From Anaeramoeba flamelloides (taxonomy: Eukaryota; Metamonada; Anaeramoebidae), in the NCBI GenBank assembly GCA_027625915.1, contig JANTQA010000008.1, positions 3,675,001 to 3,739,000 of the forward strand: DNA of 64,000 nucleotides, read 5' to 3'. The position numbers were made by a program, and so were the translations under genes. This document shows, piece by piece, positions 44,358 through 56,689 of the stretch. The stretch's first letter is position 1. The number at the start of each line of letters is the position of its first letter. A model generated the notes under the pieces. That model was not told the DNA's origin and searched no databases. It worked only from the letters and a program-made list of their open reading frames with translations.

Positions 44358-46183
44358 ATGAACACCAATTATTTTAAAACTATTTTACTAAGTAAAAAAA
44401 TAAATGTAAAAAAAAAAAAAAATGAATCTTTTTTAAAAATTTTAATTATTGATTTTTTGTTCTATTATCCTCCATAAAAAAAAAAAAAAAAAAAATATAC
44501 AAACAAAATAAATAAAGTTATTTAAATAATAACACTCAGATAGCAGGTCGAGACAAACATGATTTTCAATTGATATTTGATAACTACAGTAACAATACCA
44601 AGAAATATAAATCCAAAAAATCAAATAATTATGTTTTACTAAAAATCAAAAAAACAATTGAAACAAAAACAAAGGAAACTTTATTATCTTATAAATTGGT
44701 GGATAAACAATTATCAAATATAAACCGATTCAAAAAATATCAAAATAAATTCTATTTGATCGTTATTATAATAACTTTTATTATCATTATTTCTATTTTG
44801 CACAATATAATAATGTCACTTCAAGTAATGGAAAAATGGATTTGGTTTCGAATATCTTTCTTATTTCAAAAATTTTTTAAAATGGAAAATTACACAGCAG
44901 ATTATAATAACAAAATCAACATTAACAAAAATAATAACAAGAACAACCATAATAATGTACACAAATACCTAATTATTGGCGCTGGTCCGGCTGGTCTATC
45001 ATTTGCATCCACATTATCTCGAAAGAACGAAAATAACTATATAATTGTTGATCAGGGAAAAATTATACAAGAACGAAATCATGAAGATCCAGTTGAAAGT
45101 ATTTTAGGAATTGGTGGTGCGGGATTATATTCTGATGGCAAGTTTTCATTTTTTCCAGCGGGCACTGCTGTATGGATGTTAGAAAATATCTCAAAGGCAT
45201 ATGGTCTTTTAAAGCAAGATTTGCAAGATTATCTAAAAGAAAAAATTCCAAAATTCCCAAATATTGAATTATTAAGTAAATATAAAATCAGTGAATGGTT
45301 TTTAAAACCCTATCCTAGCTTTATTATAAATCTTAAAAAAAGAATAAAATTAATTAATAAACTTTATAACTATATTCCAAAAAAGAATTTATTTTTAAAA
45401 TGCCAAGTAATATCATGGGAAAGAAAATCAAAAAAGGAATCTTTAATCTATAAAGTTATCGTAAAAAATTTAAATAATGAACAAACCTTTAATTTATATA
45501 CCGAGAATATTGTTTGTGCCGGTGGTAGGTTCCATCCATTGGATATAAACAAAAATCTAAATAAACAGTCTCAAATATTCAAGAGATTTGAATTTGGCGT
45601 TCGAATACATTTTCCAAATGACCATCCTATAAATAATCATTCAAAAATAATGGATCCCAAATATATGTTTTTAAAAAAGGATATCGAATATCGAACCTTT
45701 TGTTGGTGTAAAAAGGGTGAAATAATTTTAACTGATCACAATGGCATTAAAACTTATTCTGGAAGATCGGATTGTATCGAAACAAATTTCTGCAATTTTG
45801 GCTATAATATTAGAATTAAAAATGAAAATTTATTAAGTAAAAATAGTTTTCAGAAAATTAAAAATATTAAACCTTTTAAACTTCAATTGATTAAAGTGCT
45901 CCAAAACAATGATCTTTTAATAAATAAATATGGGAAGAAATTTGGACACTTGTTAATAGAATGTTTAAACAAAATTACACAAAAATTTGAATCGTTAACC
46001 GATGAAAATGTTTATTTAATCGGACCAACAATTGAAGGTGTGGGAAGATATCCAAATATAGATAGAAACTTGAAAATTAAAAATCAAAATATTTATTGTA
46101 TCGGTGATTGTTCGGGCATCTTTCGTGGTATTATACCATCAATGTTGAGTGGTTACCATTTGGCAACACAATTGAATAAATAA
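44358..46183 (+). CDS. Membrane-anchored FAD-dependent dehydrogenase (COG2509-like)
   Basis: Proposed exons 44358-44391 and 44544-46183 (about 557 residues); the donor A|GTAAAA and acceptor CAGATAG keep phase. This start is preferred because the main frame lacks an ATG before its membrane segment. A hydrophobic helix (about 82-102: FYLIVIIITFIIIISILHNI) precedes the Rossmann motif IIGAGPAGLSFAS (about 155-167). Later landmarks are GIGGAGLYSDGKFSF, a GGRFHP block near 338, RTFCWCKKGEII, and the C-terminal FAD segment YCIGDCSGIFRGI. These fit uncharacterised bacterial-type FAD dehydrogenases (COG2509), here with an added N-terminal anchor. The substrate is unknown. The N-terminal 80 residues are Lys/Asn-rich. 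An internal ATG at 44813 could start a soluble form. The mostly bacterial spread of the family suggests lateral transfer (inference). Confidence 0.8.
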
Positions 46184-46577
46184 TTAATTTATCATCTAAA
46201 ACAGTTTTTTTTTGTTTTTTTTCTCATATGAAGGTATTTTGGTAATAATCTATTTTATAATTATTGATAAATATATTATCAAAATTATCTGATATTTTTG
46301 TTCTTTATTATTGATTTTATATTACAAAACTGAAAAATATAATTATATGATGTATTTTATTTTGAGAGAAGTAAATTTACTATTTTTTTTTGAAAAGTAA
46401 AAATTTATAAAAAGTATTTTTAGCTTAAAAACAGGGATATTGATGGGGGGGTATTTTTTATTTGATTATAAATCAAGTTTTCTAGTCATTAATTCATGAA
46501 AATAATTATATTTTTTAGTAAATACTAAATATTTTTTAATGAATAAATGTAACTTTTTAATTATGGAAATTACTTTT

Positions 46578-46611
<34 letters not shown>

Positions 46612-48216
46612 ATAGATAAATATCGTAAAACAATGGAATAATGTTTTTTTTAAAGAATTTGTTTAAATAATTATTCTCTTCAAAAGTTAATTAGAATATT
46701 GTTAAAATAAACTCTTGATTCACTATTTTTTTAGGAGCAACCACAAGAATATTTTGCTAAAAATTGAAAATAAATAATATATTTTCATCATTTTATTATT
46801 TTTGAGTTAGTAAAATCAGAATAATTTAAATGTCATTAAAAAGGATGTGAATCAGCTAGTTTTCCTTAAAAATTCAAATAAAATCAAAGAAAGAAAAGAA
46901 TTTTATTTCAAAAAGAAATTATTTTAAAATTTTAGAGATAGAAAAAATACAACTCCCTTTTTTATATGTAAATGATAATGTAAACAACCTAAATTAAACA
47001 ATTTTTATAAATATTAATAGAAAATAAACTATTCCTTCTATGACCGGGGTTTCAACTTTTTAAGTTTTTGTTATTTTCTTCAATCAAAAAAAAAAAAAAA
47101 AAAAAAAAAACAAGAATTAATGTCATTACTATCAAACATTCAAATGTTACATATGTTTTTCTTCCCAATGTTTATTGTAATTTTATAAATATATTTGGTA
47201 ATAAATAATTACAAAAAGTAAATACTCATGAATGAAAACTGGGTTACAAACCCCCGATTTCTATAATATCGATTTTTTCAAAGAAAATTTTACTTTAAAA
47301 AAAGCAATATAAAAGTTTTACAGTCTTAATCTATACTAAATAACGTTTTATCCTTTAGAATTCGAAATTGAAATTGCTGTTTTCGAAAAAAATTTTCCAA
47401 AAAAAAAAATAAAAACTTTCTTGTGTATCTTCAATTTTAATATTACAATAGATTGCATTTTTTATTATAAATAGTTTTTTGAATATATATAATATTACCC
47501 AAAAAACAGGTAACAAAACTTTTTTAACTTTGTTCAATTTAAATTCTAAAGAGTAATATCCATTCAATTCCAAATTAATAGAATTTTAATTTTTTTTTCA
47601 CAAACAAGCAAAAAATGCGAAGGTTTATTATTTTGTATCATTTTTCTTTATGAGTTTATTGACCAACAATTTCACGTTATTTTTAATATTTGGATAAATT
47701 TTTAAAATTATTTTTGGTTTTGATTTCTGGGAATTAGAAAAAATTAAAAATACCAAAATTGTGGCAAATAATATATATATATATATATATATAGATAGAT
47801 AGATAGACCTTATTACTCCAAATAACATAATTGCTTTGAAATAATATTGTAATTTAAATTCTTTTAAAATTATTCTGGATCTAGAATTTACAAATAATTA
47901 TCATAGAAAGAAAATTATTAAATTTATAATTGTATATAAATGCTATAAATAAAATAATAAATTGAGAAAATATTTTGTAAGATTTCAAAAAAAATTCTTA
48001 GTTTCTGGTGATTTCATAATTTTTTTCTTGAAAACCACTTTGAACAATTACAAATTTAAAAGGATAAATAAGAAAATTAGTGTTTGGTAAGATTTGGTAA
48101 AATGATTTAATTGTTATTTTTGAAGAAATTTTACATAAAAAAATCAAATTTTCGAGACATTGAAGACTTTTTGACATTATTATAGATATGAATCACTTTT
48201 TGAGATTATTTATTTC
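46184..48216. other. Intergenic spacer with microsatellites
   Basis: Contains TA repeats at 46580-46608 and 47771-47797, the latter running into GATA repeats to about 47807, a seven-G run near 46445, and A runs. Minus frames at 47355-47573 and 47628-47828 look faintly protein-like but have no domain, and no splicing scheme joins them to the block at 48217. Confidence 0.4.
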
Positions 48217-48560
48217 CTATGAGTTTAAAAAATTCCAAATATAATCTGGAAGAAAACCATTTATAAATTGAATGTTTGGTAGTAATGATATTAATTCTTG
48301 TTTTTTTTTTGTTGAATAGTGTTTAAAATACAAGAAAGTTAATCTCCAACCAATGTAAAAAATAGCGAAATTTCCATTTACGTTTATTAAATTATTGTAT
48401 TTGAGTGGTATGTATTCCACTCTACCCTTAAAAAATTTTTGAATAAAATTTTTTTTTTAAAAAAATCAAATTTTTTCTTTCTTTGTTCAAATTCTCAAGA
48501 AAACACATCCAATTCCTTACATCCCTTTAACGGATCTTAAAAATAATTTGATTTTATTAA
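48217..48560 (-). CDS. Possible 3' end of an unknown gene (two exons)
   Basis: Exons 48560-48521 and 48421-48217 join in phase (donor GGGAT|GTAAGG, acceptor GGGTAG). The product segment reads NKIKLFLRSVKG, then IVEYIPLKYNN and KQELISLLPNIQFINGF, and ends before TAG. The LLPNIQFING stretch recalls the cap after leucine-rich repeats, but no repeats are visible. Upstream exons could not be traced. Function unknown. Confidence 0.3.
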
Positions 48561-48854
48561 CTTGAAAATAATAAAACCCATGAAAATAGTTTATTTTTTT
48601 TCAATTTTTCGAAAAATATTTTGGGAGTTTGTTGAACTGAAATAGTTAATCAAGTGTTGACTTGTACAATATTTTAATCAAATTTTGATGTGTATATTCT
48701 TTAAAACAAATTATTGAAAAAAAAAAAGCATTCTCTCTGTTTTTTAAATCTTATAAAGAAAGAAAAGTAATTTTTTTAAATTATTTTTTTTATTCTTGAA
48801 CTTTATGGAATTGTACACAAAAGTTTTTTTCATAACCATTAATTATATCGAGAA

Positions 48855-48989
48855 ATGAATGATAATTTTTATAAAGATCTTTTAATTGAAAACATGATTA
48901 TTTGTCATAATCTTGAAAATAATAGTAAATTTTTTAATCACGCTTTAGCTAATTTTGGTAATTCAAATATAAAAAAAAAAATAAAATAA
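48855..48989 (+). CDS. Short coding-like frame, 44 codons
   Basis: ATG-started frame MNDNFYKDLLIENMIICHNL, then ENNSKFFNHALANFGNSN. The composition is protein-like. A possible donor (TTTG|GTAATT) could make it an exon of a plus-strand gene, but no partner exon was found. Product unknown. Confidence 0.25.
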   Translation: MNDNFYKDLLIENMIICHNLENNSKFFNHALANFGNSNIKKKIK

Positions 48990-49175
48990 AACTAAAAAAT
49001 GGAAAAAGAAATTATTATTACTTATTTAATCTTTCTATTTTTATGTTTTTACTTTTTAAAAAAATATTTTTGTTAATAATTAGAGCATTAAAAATAGTAA
49101 TTATTATTAAAATTTCATATTATAAAAATAAATAGATCTATCAATATGTAAATATAAATGATAATATCTATCTAA

Positions 49176-49212
<37 letters not shown>
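49176..49212. repeat. TA/TG microsatellite
   Basis: TA repeats pass into TG repeats about 55-90 bases beyond the stop codon of the LIM gene. Confidence 0.9.
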
Positions 49213-49265
49213 CGTTTACATGTATGTGTGTGTTTACATTCGTGCATTTAATAAAGATATAGATT

Positions 49266-51823
49266 TTATTTCCATAAATTATTCATTAATTTTTCTTCTA
49301 ATTCAATTTTAGTATTTTGTAATTTTTCATTTCTGGTTTGTAAATCTGTGATTTTGGATTGTAAATCATCACAGTTGTCTAATAATTGGTGTATTTGGTG
49401 ATTGCCTGTATCTTGCAATACCTTTTTCTTTAAATTTTCAACTTTATTTTTATATTCAAGGGCCACACCTCTTATTCTTTCTTTTTCCTTTAAAGTGGTT
49501 TTGAGTTCTTTTTGAACAACGGAAATGTCATTTGTTGCGATTTTAACTTTCTCCTCAATTTGATCAACATTTTGGTTAGTTCCGAAAAGTAATGATTCAT
49601 TTCCCTCCAGCAGCTCGTTATTTTCATCTAAGAATTTGATCATGTTTTCTTGAACTTTTCTTTTTTTCATTTTTTCGTCAATTAATTGGTATTCCGTTTG
49701 CTGTATTAGTCGTTTCAATTCTCGAATACGATCTTCTCCGCCAAGATTCTGTGAAGAGGCTAGCTTTAATTGTGACTGTAATAACGTTTTGTTCTTTTCT
49801 ATAAGCTGCCCCGTTTCCTGTAACTTCTCTGCTAATTTTTCGCTTTCATCATACATTGCTACTCTTTCCTTTTTGAGATCGTCAATTTGTTCTGAAATTT
49901 GTTCTTCATTTAAGTTTTTGACTTCTTCGTCAGACGAAGATGATGATGATGATGATGTGCTTGAACTTTTAGGTAATTCTTTTAGTTGCTTGATATGAAA
50001 CATTTTGTTTCTTTTTTCTTTTAATAGTCGTAATTTTTCAAATTTTTCTTTTTCGATATCTTGTGTGATATTATAAATTAAATTTTGTAATTTGTTGACC
50101 TCTCGACTCACAAATCCGCTTTGCATTAGACGAAGGTTATTTTGTGGAACATCTTTTTTCTTCAATGATGTTGTCATTCTTGTTTTTGGGATCGTTTTTG
50201 TTTCCCTTTTACTATCAGAATTGGTTTTTTGTTCATTCTTGCCTTGTTTGTTTGTTAAGTTTTGGATTGTTCGATAATATTTTTTATTTTTCCCAGCTAA
50301 TTCTTTGTTTTTGTTTTCTAAATTTTGTAATTTTCTTTCAAGCTCTAAAATTTTGTTTGAATACCCAGATTGTTTTTTTGGTTGTGTTCCTACACTACCT
50401 CTCCCTCTCCCTCTCCCTCTTCCTCTTCCTCTTCCTCTTCCTCTTCCTCTTCCTCTTCCTCTTCCTCTTCCTCTATTACTTATTGGGCCGCCCACTTGCC
50501 ATCGATAATTTTTTTTAAAGGGATTACCTCTTGAGAAAACTGGGGATGCTTTACGAATTTTATCAAATAAGTATGATTGTTTGAGTCTTAACTCTTCTTT
50601 TCTTTGGATATCTTCATTTGAATTGTAATCAGGCTTCCATTCATCTCGTTTTTCCTTATCAACTTTCTCATAAGTAGGCCTCGATTTTGGTTTTTGCGTT
50701 CTTTCTGTCCTGCGAGAAGAATTGGGGTTTGTGTCCGTATTGCTCTGGTTATAATGGCGCGGGGATCTACTATTAACAGACGGAGATTTTGTACTTGTTT
50801 TAGGCTGTGATTTGTTATAAGACCGTCGTGTCTTGGTTGTCGAATAATTGCTTTTTGGTTTGTAAGTGCTACTCTGTGTTGTCCTTGGTTTGTTCTGTGA
50901 GTTGGGTTCGCTAGATACCTGATTAGAATTATTAAACGTGCTTTGTTTACCCTGGAGATTATTTTGAGAGATGGCTTTCTCTGGTATTGTTGTTTCAATG
51001 GTTGTTTTGTTGGGTTTTGTTTCGATTTGAGTTTTACCTTTGGTTTTGGTTTTGGTTTTGGTTTCAGTTTCAGAAGATGAAGAAGAAGAAGATGATGAAG
51101 ATGAAGATGACGATGTTTTTTTCTTTGAAGATTCAAATTTTGGTTTTTTTTGTTCTGTTTGTATTTCTCTTTCTCTTTCTTTTTCTTTTTCTTTTTCTCT
51201 TTCTTTTTCTCTTTCTCTTTCTTTTTCTCTTTCTTTTTCTTTTTCTCTTTCTTTTTCTTTTTCTTTTTCTTTTTCTTTTTCTTTTTCTTTTTCTTTTTCT
51301 TTTTCTTTTTCTTTTTCTTTTTCTCTTTCTCTTTCTCTTTCTTTTTCTTTTTCTTTTTCTTTTTCTTTTTCTCTTTCTTTTTCTTTTTCTCTTTCTCTTT
51401 CTTGTTCTATTTCTTTTTCTTTTTCTGTTTTTATTTCGGTTGTGGTTTCTTTTTCTTTTTCTTGTTGGTCTTTTCGAACGAGCCTAGGCTTTGTTGTTTC
51501 TTCTTTTTTTTTTGGGTTTTTTCGATCTTCTTCCATAGCTACTTCATAACAATCCATACAATAGTACTGTGGAGAAAAGAAAAAAAAAGGAGAAAAAAAA
51601 AAGAAGTTTTTGTTAAGAAAAGAAAAAAACCTTTTTACACAAAAAAATTATTTTTAATTTAGGTTTTTACTTCACCAGCATTAAAGAAAAATGGGGTTGC
51701 TATAAATGGTATGCTACATTTGAAACATTTCCAACACTTTTTATGACAAACTTTGCCTCTAACTTTTACAGGCCTATCTTCAATGGTCTCCCGACAGCGA
51801 AAACAAAATTGTTTTATTGACAT
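49266..51823 (-). CDS. LIM-domain protein with Glu-Lys/Glu-Arg tract, Arg-Gly tract and coiled coil (two exons)
   Basis: Exons 51823-51671 and 51566-49266 (817 residues), in phase; the 104-base intron has donor GAA|GTAAAA and acceptor CTCCACAG. The N-terminus is one complete LIM zinc module split by the intron: C7-x2-C10-x16-H27-x2-C30-x2-C33-x2-C36-x17-C54-x2-C57, all eight ligands present. Then comes an extended EK/ER tract (about 95-190) able to form a long charged single helix, Ser-rich stretches, an Arg-Gly run (about 415-440) typical of RNA- or phase-binding segments, and coiled-coil sequence (about 445-500 and 600-815). LIM modules bind proteins, often at the actin cytoskeleton; this combination suggests a scaffold (inference). 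I know no named orthologue. A frame starting at the internal ATG alone would miss most of the LIM module. Confidence 0.88.
51160..51432 (-). repeat. Hexanucleotide array encoding Glu-Lys/Glu-Arg
   Basis: About 270 bases built of GAAAAA and GAGAAA units on the coding strand of the LIM gene. Length change by whole units keeps frame. Confidence 0.9.
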
Positions 51824-53276
51824 TGATTTGCAAAAAGTTAAAAAAATAAAAAAAAAAATTTTTATTCATTTTTTACTATTTTGTTTTTTTCCAATGCTTT
51901 TGTTGTCTTCAAAGGAATATTTAGAAAATATAAATACTCGTTTTTGTCATTTTTTATTTTTTGTACCCAAAAACCAAAGAAAAAATTAATTTATTAAACA
52001 GTTTGGTTTTCAAAGATTGGCGCTTTTGATTAATTTTTTTCTGATTAAAAGTTAATTCTGAACATTTTATGTGAAACTGTATTTTTAATTGGAAGAACTT
52101 TCTCTTTTTCCTCGTGAAACTAAACAGAGAAAGAAAAAAAGGAAAGGTATTTTTACCAATCTTTGATTTGGATGGATTTTTTTTATAATTTTATTTGAAA
52201 TAAGAAAAAAACCTCATTCTTTTAATTGTTTGCCTCCCAAATTTTCAAATCTTGGTCTGTGAGTTGCTTAAAAAGGCTGAAGAGTGGGAATTGAAACCTT
52301 GTGTATTGAAGTTTCGGAGATTGTTCTTCAAATATGCAAACTAAAAAAGATCCATAAAAAAGTATTAATCTTTTGATTTAAAACAAGAGAACCTCATTTG
52401 TTTTAATGTACTGACAAGTTTTTTGATCAAATTACCCAAACTGATTAAAATGGGTGAATTAGATAGTTTGTGCGACAATTGATAGAGTTATGATAACCCT
52501 TTTTTTAAATGGTTGTAAAATCGTTTTTTGGAGGAATTTCTTCAAGTAAGGCTTTAAAATGCATTGTTTAACATCTCAATAAGAATAAAAGTTTGTTTCA
52601 CAAACCAACAGTAATTAATTGGTTTTTTATTTTTTTTAATTCTTTTAAAGTTATCAAAAACTAAATATTTTTGGAAACAACCTTTAGTTACCTTTTTAAA
52701 TCACCCCAATTCGTTAAGTATGTGAAATGAAATGCGATAATTTTATTCGACTTTTTAGGATGCTTGCACAAATATTTTGTTCATTGTGAAAACAAATGTT
52801 GCTGTAGGGGCTAACACCCAGATCTCTTTAAAAAGAAGAAAAAAAATAAATACAGATTATTGAACAAATCAATCTCTTGAAATGTTCAAACCAAAAACTT
52901 TTTGATTATTTGTATCCTTTGAAAATTGTTGCTCAAGAAATATGCTTTGACTCAGAGGAATAAAAAGGTATCTTTTTGTTTTTTTTTCTTTTTGTGTTGC
53001 AAATATTCTTTTTACACCAACCACAAATTATTTTGAAGAGGTATTTATCTTGTTGTGTGTTGAATTCAGAAAATTTTCTTCAATAAAACCAACATGATTT
53101 TTGCAACTCGAGAAAAAAAAGAACAAAGCGATTATTCACAATACCAACATCAGAAAAAAATTCAAGGAAATCAATCCACATGAAAATAAAAGGCACAAGT
53201 TGGACGATAGTAAGTCGAAGATTTATGAAATTATTTCTATGAGTATTAGAACAAAAAAAAAAAAAGCAGATAAAAA
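51824..53276. other. Spacer between the LIM gene and the tRNA gene
   Basis: 5' flank of the LIM gene and 3' flank of the tRNA. T-rich stretches on the minus strand just after the tRNA (plus-strand A runs near 53252-53264) would serve as Pol III terminator. No coding block was recognised. Confidence 0.5.
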
Positions 53277-53348
53277 CGATCCAGGTAGGGCTCGAACCTA
53301 CGACCTTCTGATTAGAAATCAGACGCGCTACCACTGCGCTACAGGACC
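53277..53348 (-). tRNA. trnR-UCU: tRNA-Arg (anticodon UCU)
   Basis: Complete cloverleaf on the minus strand without intron. Acceptor GGTCCTG pairs with CTGGATC (one T-T mismatch at pair 6 and a G-U at pair 2), followed by discriminator G. D-stem GCGC/GCGC, anticodon stem TCTGA/TCAGA with loop TTTCTAA, T-stem GTAGG/CCTAC with loop TTCGAGC. The anticodon TCT reads AGA, a favoured Arg codon in this AT-rich genome. Oligo-T lies downstream. CCA is not encoded. Confidence 0.95.
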
Positions 53349-55261
53349 TTGATATAAAACTGCTATTTTAATTCTTATATTATAATTTAAAACAACTACA
53401 ATTAAAGATCTGATTAAATTATAATGACAATATATCAAAAGCTGTAAACGAAATAATTTTAACACATAGTTATAACCATATTATAATAAAATTATAAAAA
53501 AATATGATTTACCCATCCGCACAGAAAACGAGATCTACAAATCATTAAGATTGTCCTAATTATATACAAATTTTTTTTATGAAAAAGAAATCATTAAATT
53601 GATCTTATATCATTCATTATAAATAATTAAAACTTGTCTATTTCAAATTTAATCAATGAAACACAAATATCCAATATATTTCATAATATCAAACTAAAGA
53701 TTTTGTTTTTTTTTAAAAATAATTCTATTGGTCAACCAAAAAATTTGATTTATTGAAAAAATTAAAAAATATATATATTACCCTGATAAGAAATATTGTT
53801 ATCACAATTAAAGTTTCCAAACTATTTCCAAATTTTCCTCATAAACGTTGTTTTTATTATTTGATGAAATTTGATTATCATAATTCAAAATTTTCTTGAA
53901 GATATCTACTTCATATTTCTCTATTGAACTCCCAGTTTAGTTAAAAATACATTTTTTAAAAATCCTTAATTCTTAAAAAAGTTTTCACTTTTTTAAAGAC
54001 GAATGATCAAAACAGATTTTTAAAAGCACTCACTTTTTTAAAATACATGTATCAAATGATTAAATCAAAGAAAAAGAAAATAAAACTTACAAACGGAATG
54101 AAAAAATTTCAATCAAACATCTCAATTAATTTTATTTGTTAAGATTTGAATAGAAAATGAATAATTACCAAACAAAATAAATATTTACAATAAATCTTAA
54201 CATCAAAAAAAAAATTCAAAAAAAATCCTATTTTCTGACACAAACTAGAATTAGATGAATTAAATTAGAATTCGATTTCTAAATTCATTTCAAAAATTCT
54301 TTTGAAATCGAAAGTGCTTTCTTTCTCAAAAATATTTCAAACAAAATAAAAAATAAATGAAGAATTAAAAATAAAACCAAATAAAGAATAATCAACTGTA
54401 TCAAATTACTACAGATAAGATCAAGAAATAAATGTTTTTTTATGATTTTTCCTTTGGATCAATTTTTATTTTTTTTTGATTTCCATTTTTTTAATGGTTT
54501 GGAAATACAATATAATAGGATATATTCCACTTTTAATTTTTAAAATATTAATGTAAGGTATTCCCAAAAAGTGGGGCATTTTTTTTACATTTCATAAAAA
54601 ATCAACTTTTTTCGTGGAATTATTTGTCAATTGACAATACTAAATCAAGTTAAATATTAATACCAATTGAAAAAATGACTATAGTATTTATTTCAAAATA
54701 TATTCGATGAAATATTTCCCAAAAATAAAAAAAAAAAAATAGCACTTATAATTGAAGAAAACAATGTACAGCCAATTTCAATAAAAAACTAGAAAATATG
54801 GAAAGGAAACAAATGTTTTTTTAACAATAAAATGCCGTAATATATATTCAATTCTATTTGGTATTTGTTGAGATTTAAAAAGTTATGAAAACAGTTTTTT
54901 GGATCAAAAAGAAAATAATAAATAGGAATTTTTATTCCTAAAAAATATCAGATAAAGTCATGATCAGTAAATTTCGATATCTTTTATTTATGTAATACAA
55001 TACTAAGAAACAAATTGAATTATTATCAAGAATCGATAAACAGTTTTTAATGAAATTGTTATTTTTCAATACTTTTTTAAAGATCGAGTTTAATAAATAT
55101 ATTTTAAAATAAATTTACTCCACTTTTTTGAAAATAGCTTATTTGATTAAAAAATGATTTATATTGTTTAGTTTCTGATATATCGTGATAATATAAATTT
55201 CAAAAATGAACTTAGAGCCTTAATGATTTTTTAATTAGTTAGTAATATTATTTTTTATTAT
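53349..55261. other. Intergenic spacer, nothing recognised
   Basis: AT-rich sequence with short A/T and TA runs. No gene, RNA or definable repeat was found. Confidence 0.5.
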
Positions 55262-55796
55262 AAACCCCAATTCAAAATTTTTAACACACCAAAATTCGAT
55301 TTGTGAAAAAAAAAACTTATTTAATCAATTCAAGAAGATTTACCAAATTAGAACCATTCACTAATTGAAATGTTAACACCTTGTTTATAAATTACAATAC
55401 TCACAAAACAATAAACAAATAATTATCAATACAAATAAATCATGGGTGTGTTAAAAATTTTGGAGAGAGCAAAACAAAAAAATACATTAGTAAATTTGTT
55501 GAAATTCTATTAGGAATATTGATCGATCAAATTGTGAGATACTACCAACTAATTTTATTTTAGTTCTTCTATTAGAACAACTCAACTTTAACCTAATATC
55601 AATGCTTGAAAAAAAAAATTCGATCCAGCGAAGCAAATTACGCAATTCAAACAATGAAATGAAAACAAAAACTAAAAGATGAAAAAATGATTTTCATATT
55701 TTACAAAAATCAAAATTATCTCCAATTTCAATGAAATTGTATTATTGTGATTGTTTGAAACGTTTTAGCTGTGTGGAAAATTTTGAATTTTAGTTT
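55262..55796 (-). mobile_element. Family A element, inverted copy A3
   Basis: Begins AAACCCCAATTCAAAATTTT, contains TTGATCGATCAAATTGTGAG inside, and ends AAAATTTTGAATTTTAGTTT. It belongs to the same diverged subfamily as A4 (61080-61631). Confidence 0.75.
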
Positions 55797-55878
55797 AATA
55801 TGTTTATTTCTACTAAAGATATATTATATTTAAACTACCCCAATTTTGATTTTATACACTGTCAATCCAAAGATAGCG

Positions 55879-56243
55879 TGGAATTGTATCAATATCAAAT
55901 TTTGATTTTGATATAAATTTTTAAAAAGTTCAATAATGAGAATAATAAAGTTCATATTGAAAATAAAATATTCCTAAATGAGTTAATATTCAAGATTTTT
56001 TTTCTGATTTTTCAAAAAATAAATTTTCAGAACTAAAAATGACTCTAAACATCAAAAATTCATTCATAAACGACATAAAATTTCCTCTAAAAAATGAATT
56101 TATTTTGGAATACTATAGAAGAATATTTTTCATATCAACTCATTTATGAAAAAATATAATCAATATAAGCTTTCTTATTCTATTATTCTTAGATTTAAAA
56201 ATCTATATCAACATCAAAATTTGATATTGATAAAATTACACAG
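55879..56243 (+). mobile_element. Family L foldback element
   Basis: Ends are inverted repeats of about 40 bases. Left TGTATCAATATCAAATTTTG then ATTTTGATAT; right ATATCAACATCAAAATTTGA then TATTGATAAA. About 365 bases, no frame, and only 80 bases from A3. Confidence 0.65.
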
Positions 56244-56689
56244 TAACCTAATAACAGTTGTATATTTTTTTTCAATTTTCGATTTTATATTTTTGTGTTT
56301 GTAAATTCAAAAACTTTTTTCAGTCGATACAACCAATATTTTATTCGAGTAGAAGAACAAATTCAATTGGTTTTAAAATATATTTTCTCAAATTAAATCT
56401 TGAAATTGGAGATGAGAATCATTTGAGCAAAAGACACCTTTTTACAAATTTTTCATAATTATTTTGCATATTAATGTGTGAATCCATAGAATCTTTGATT
56501 CTATTTCCACCCTTTTACTCAAGTAATTGTTTAGATGATTTAAAAAATATCATAATAAATGAAACTCATAAATTTTTATCTTTTCTGTTCCAATAGTTCA
56601 ATTTAATCAAAACATATTTTAGGAAGATTAAAAAATAATAAATTTCATTAATAAATTTCGAATATTTAAATCAACAGACGGATTTTTGT

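Noticed and set aside
45063-45260. 65-codon minus frame within the FAD gene
   Set aside because: Antisense shadow of a well-supported coding region.
50987-51662. Several plus frames of about 166-170 codons (Leu-Phe, Ser-Phe, Phe runs)
   Set aside because: They are antisense to the Glu-Lys/Glu-Arg tract of the LIM gene.
53080-53352. Frames on both strands over the tRNA (for example VGSSPTW-type peptide)
   Set aside because: Classic spurious translation of a tRNA gene.
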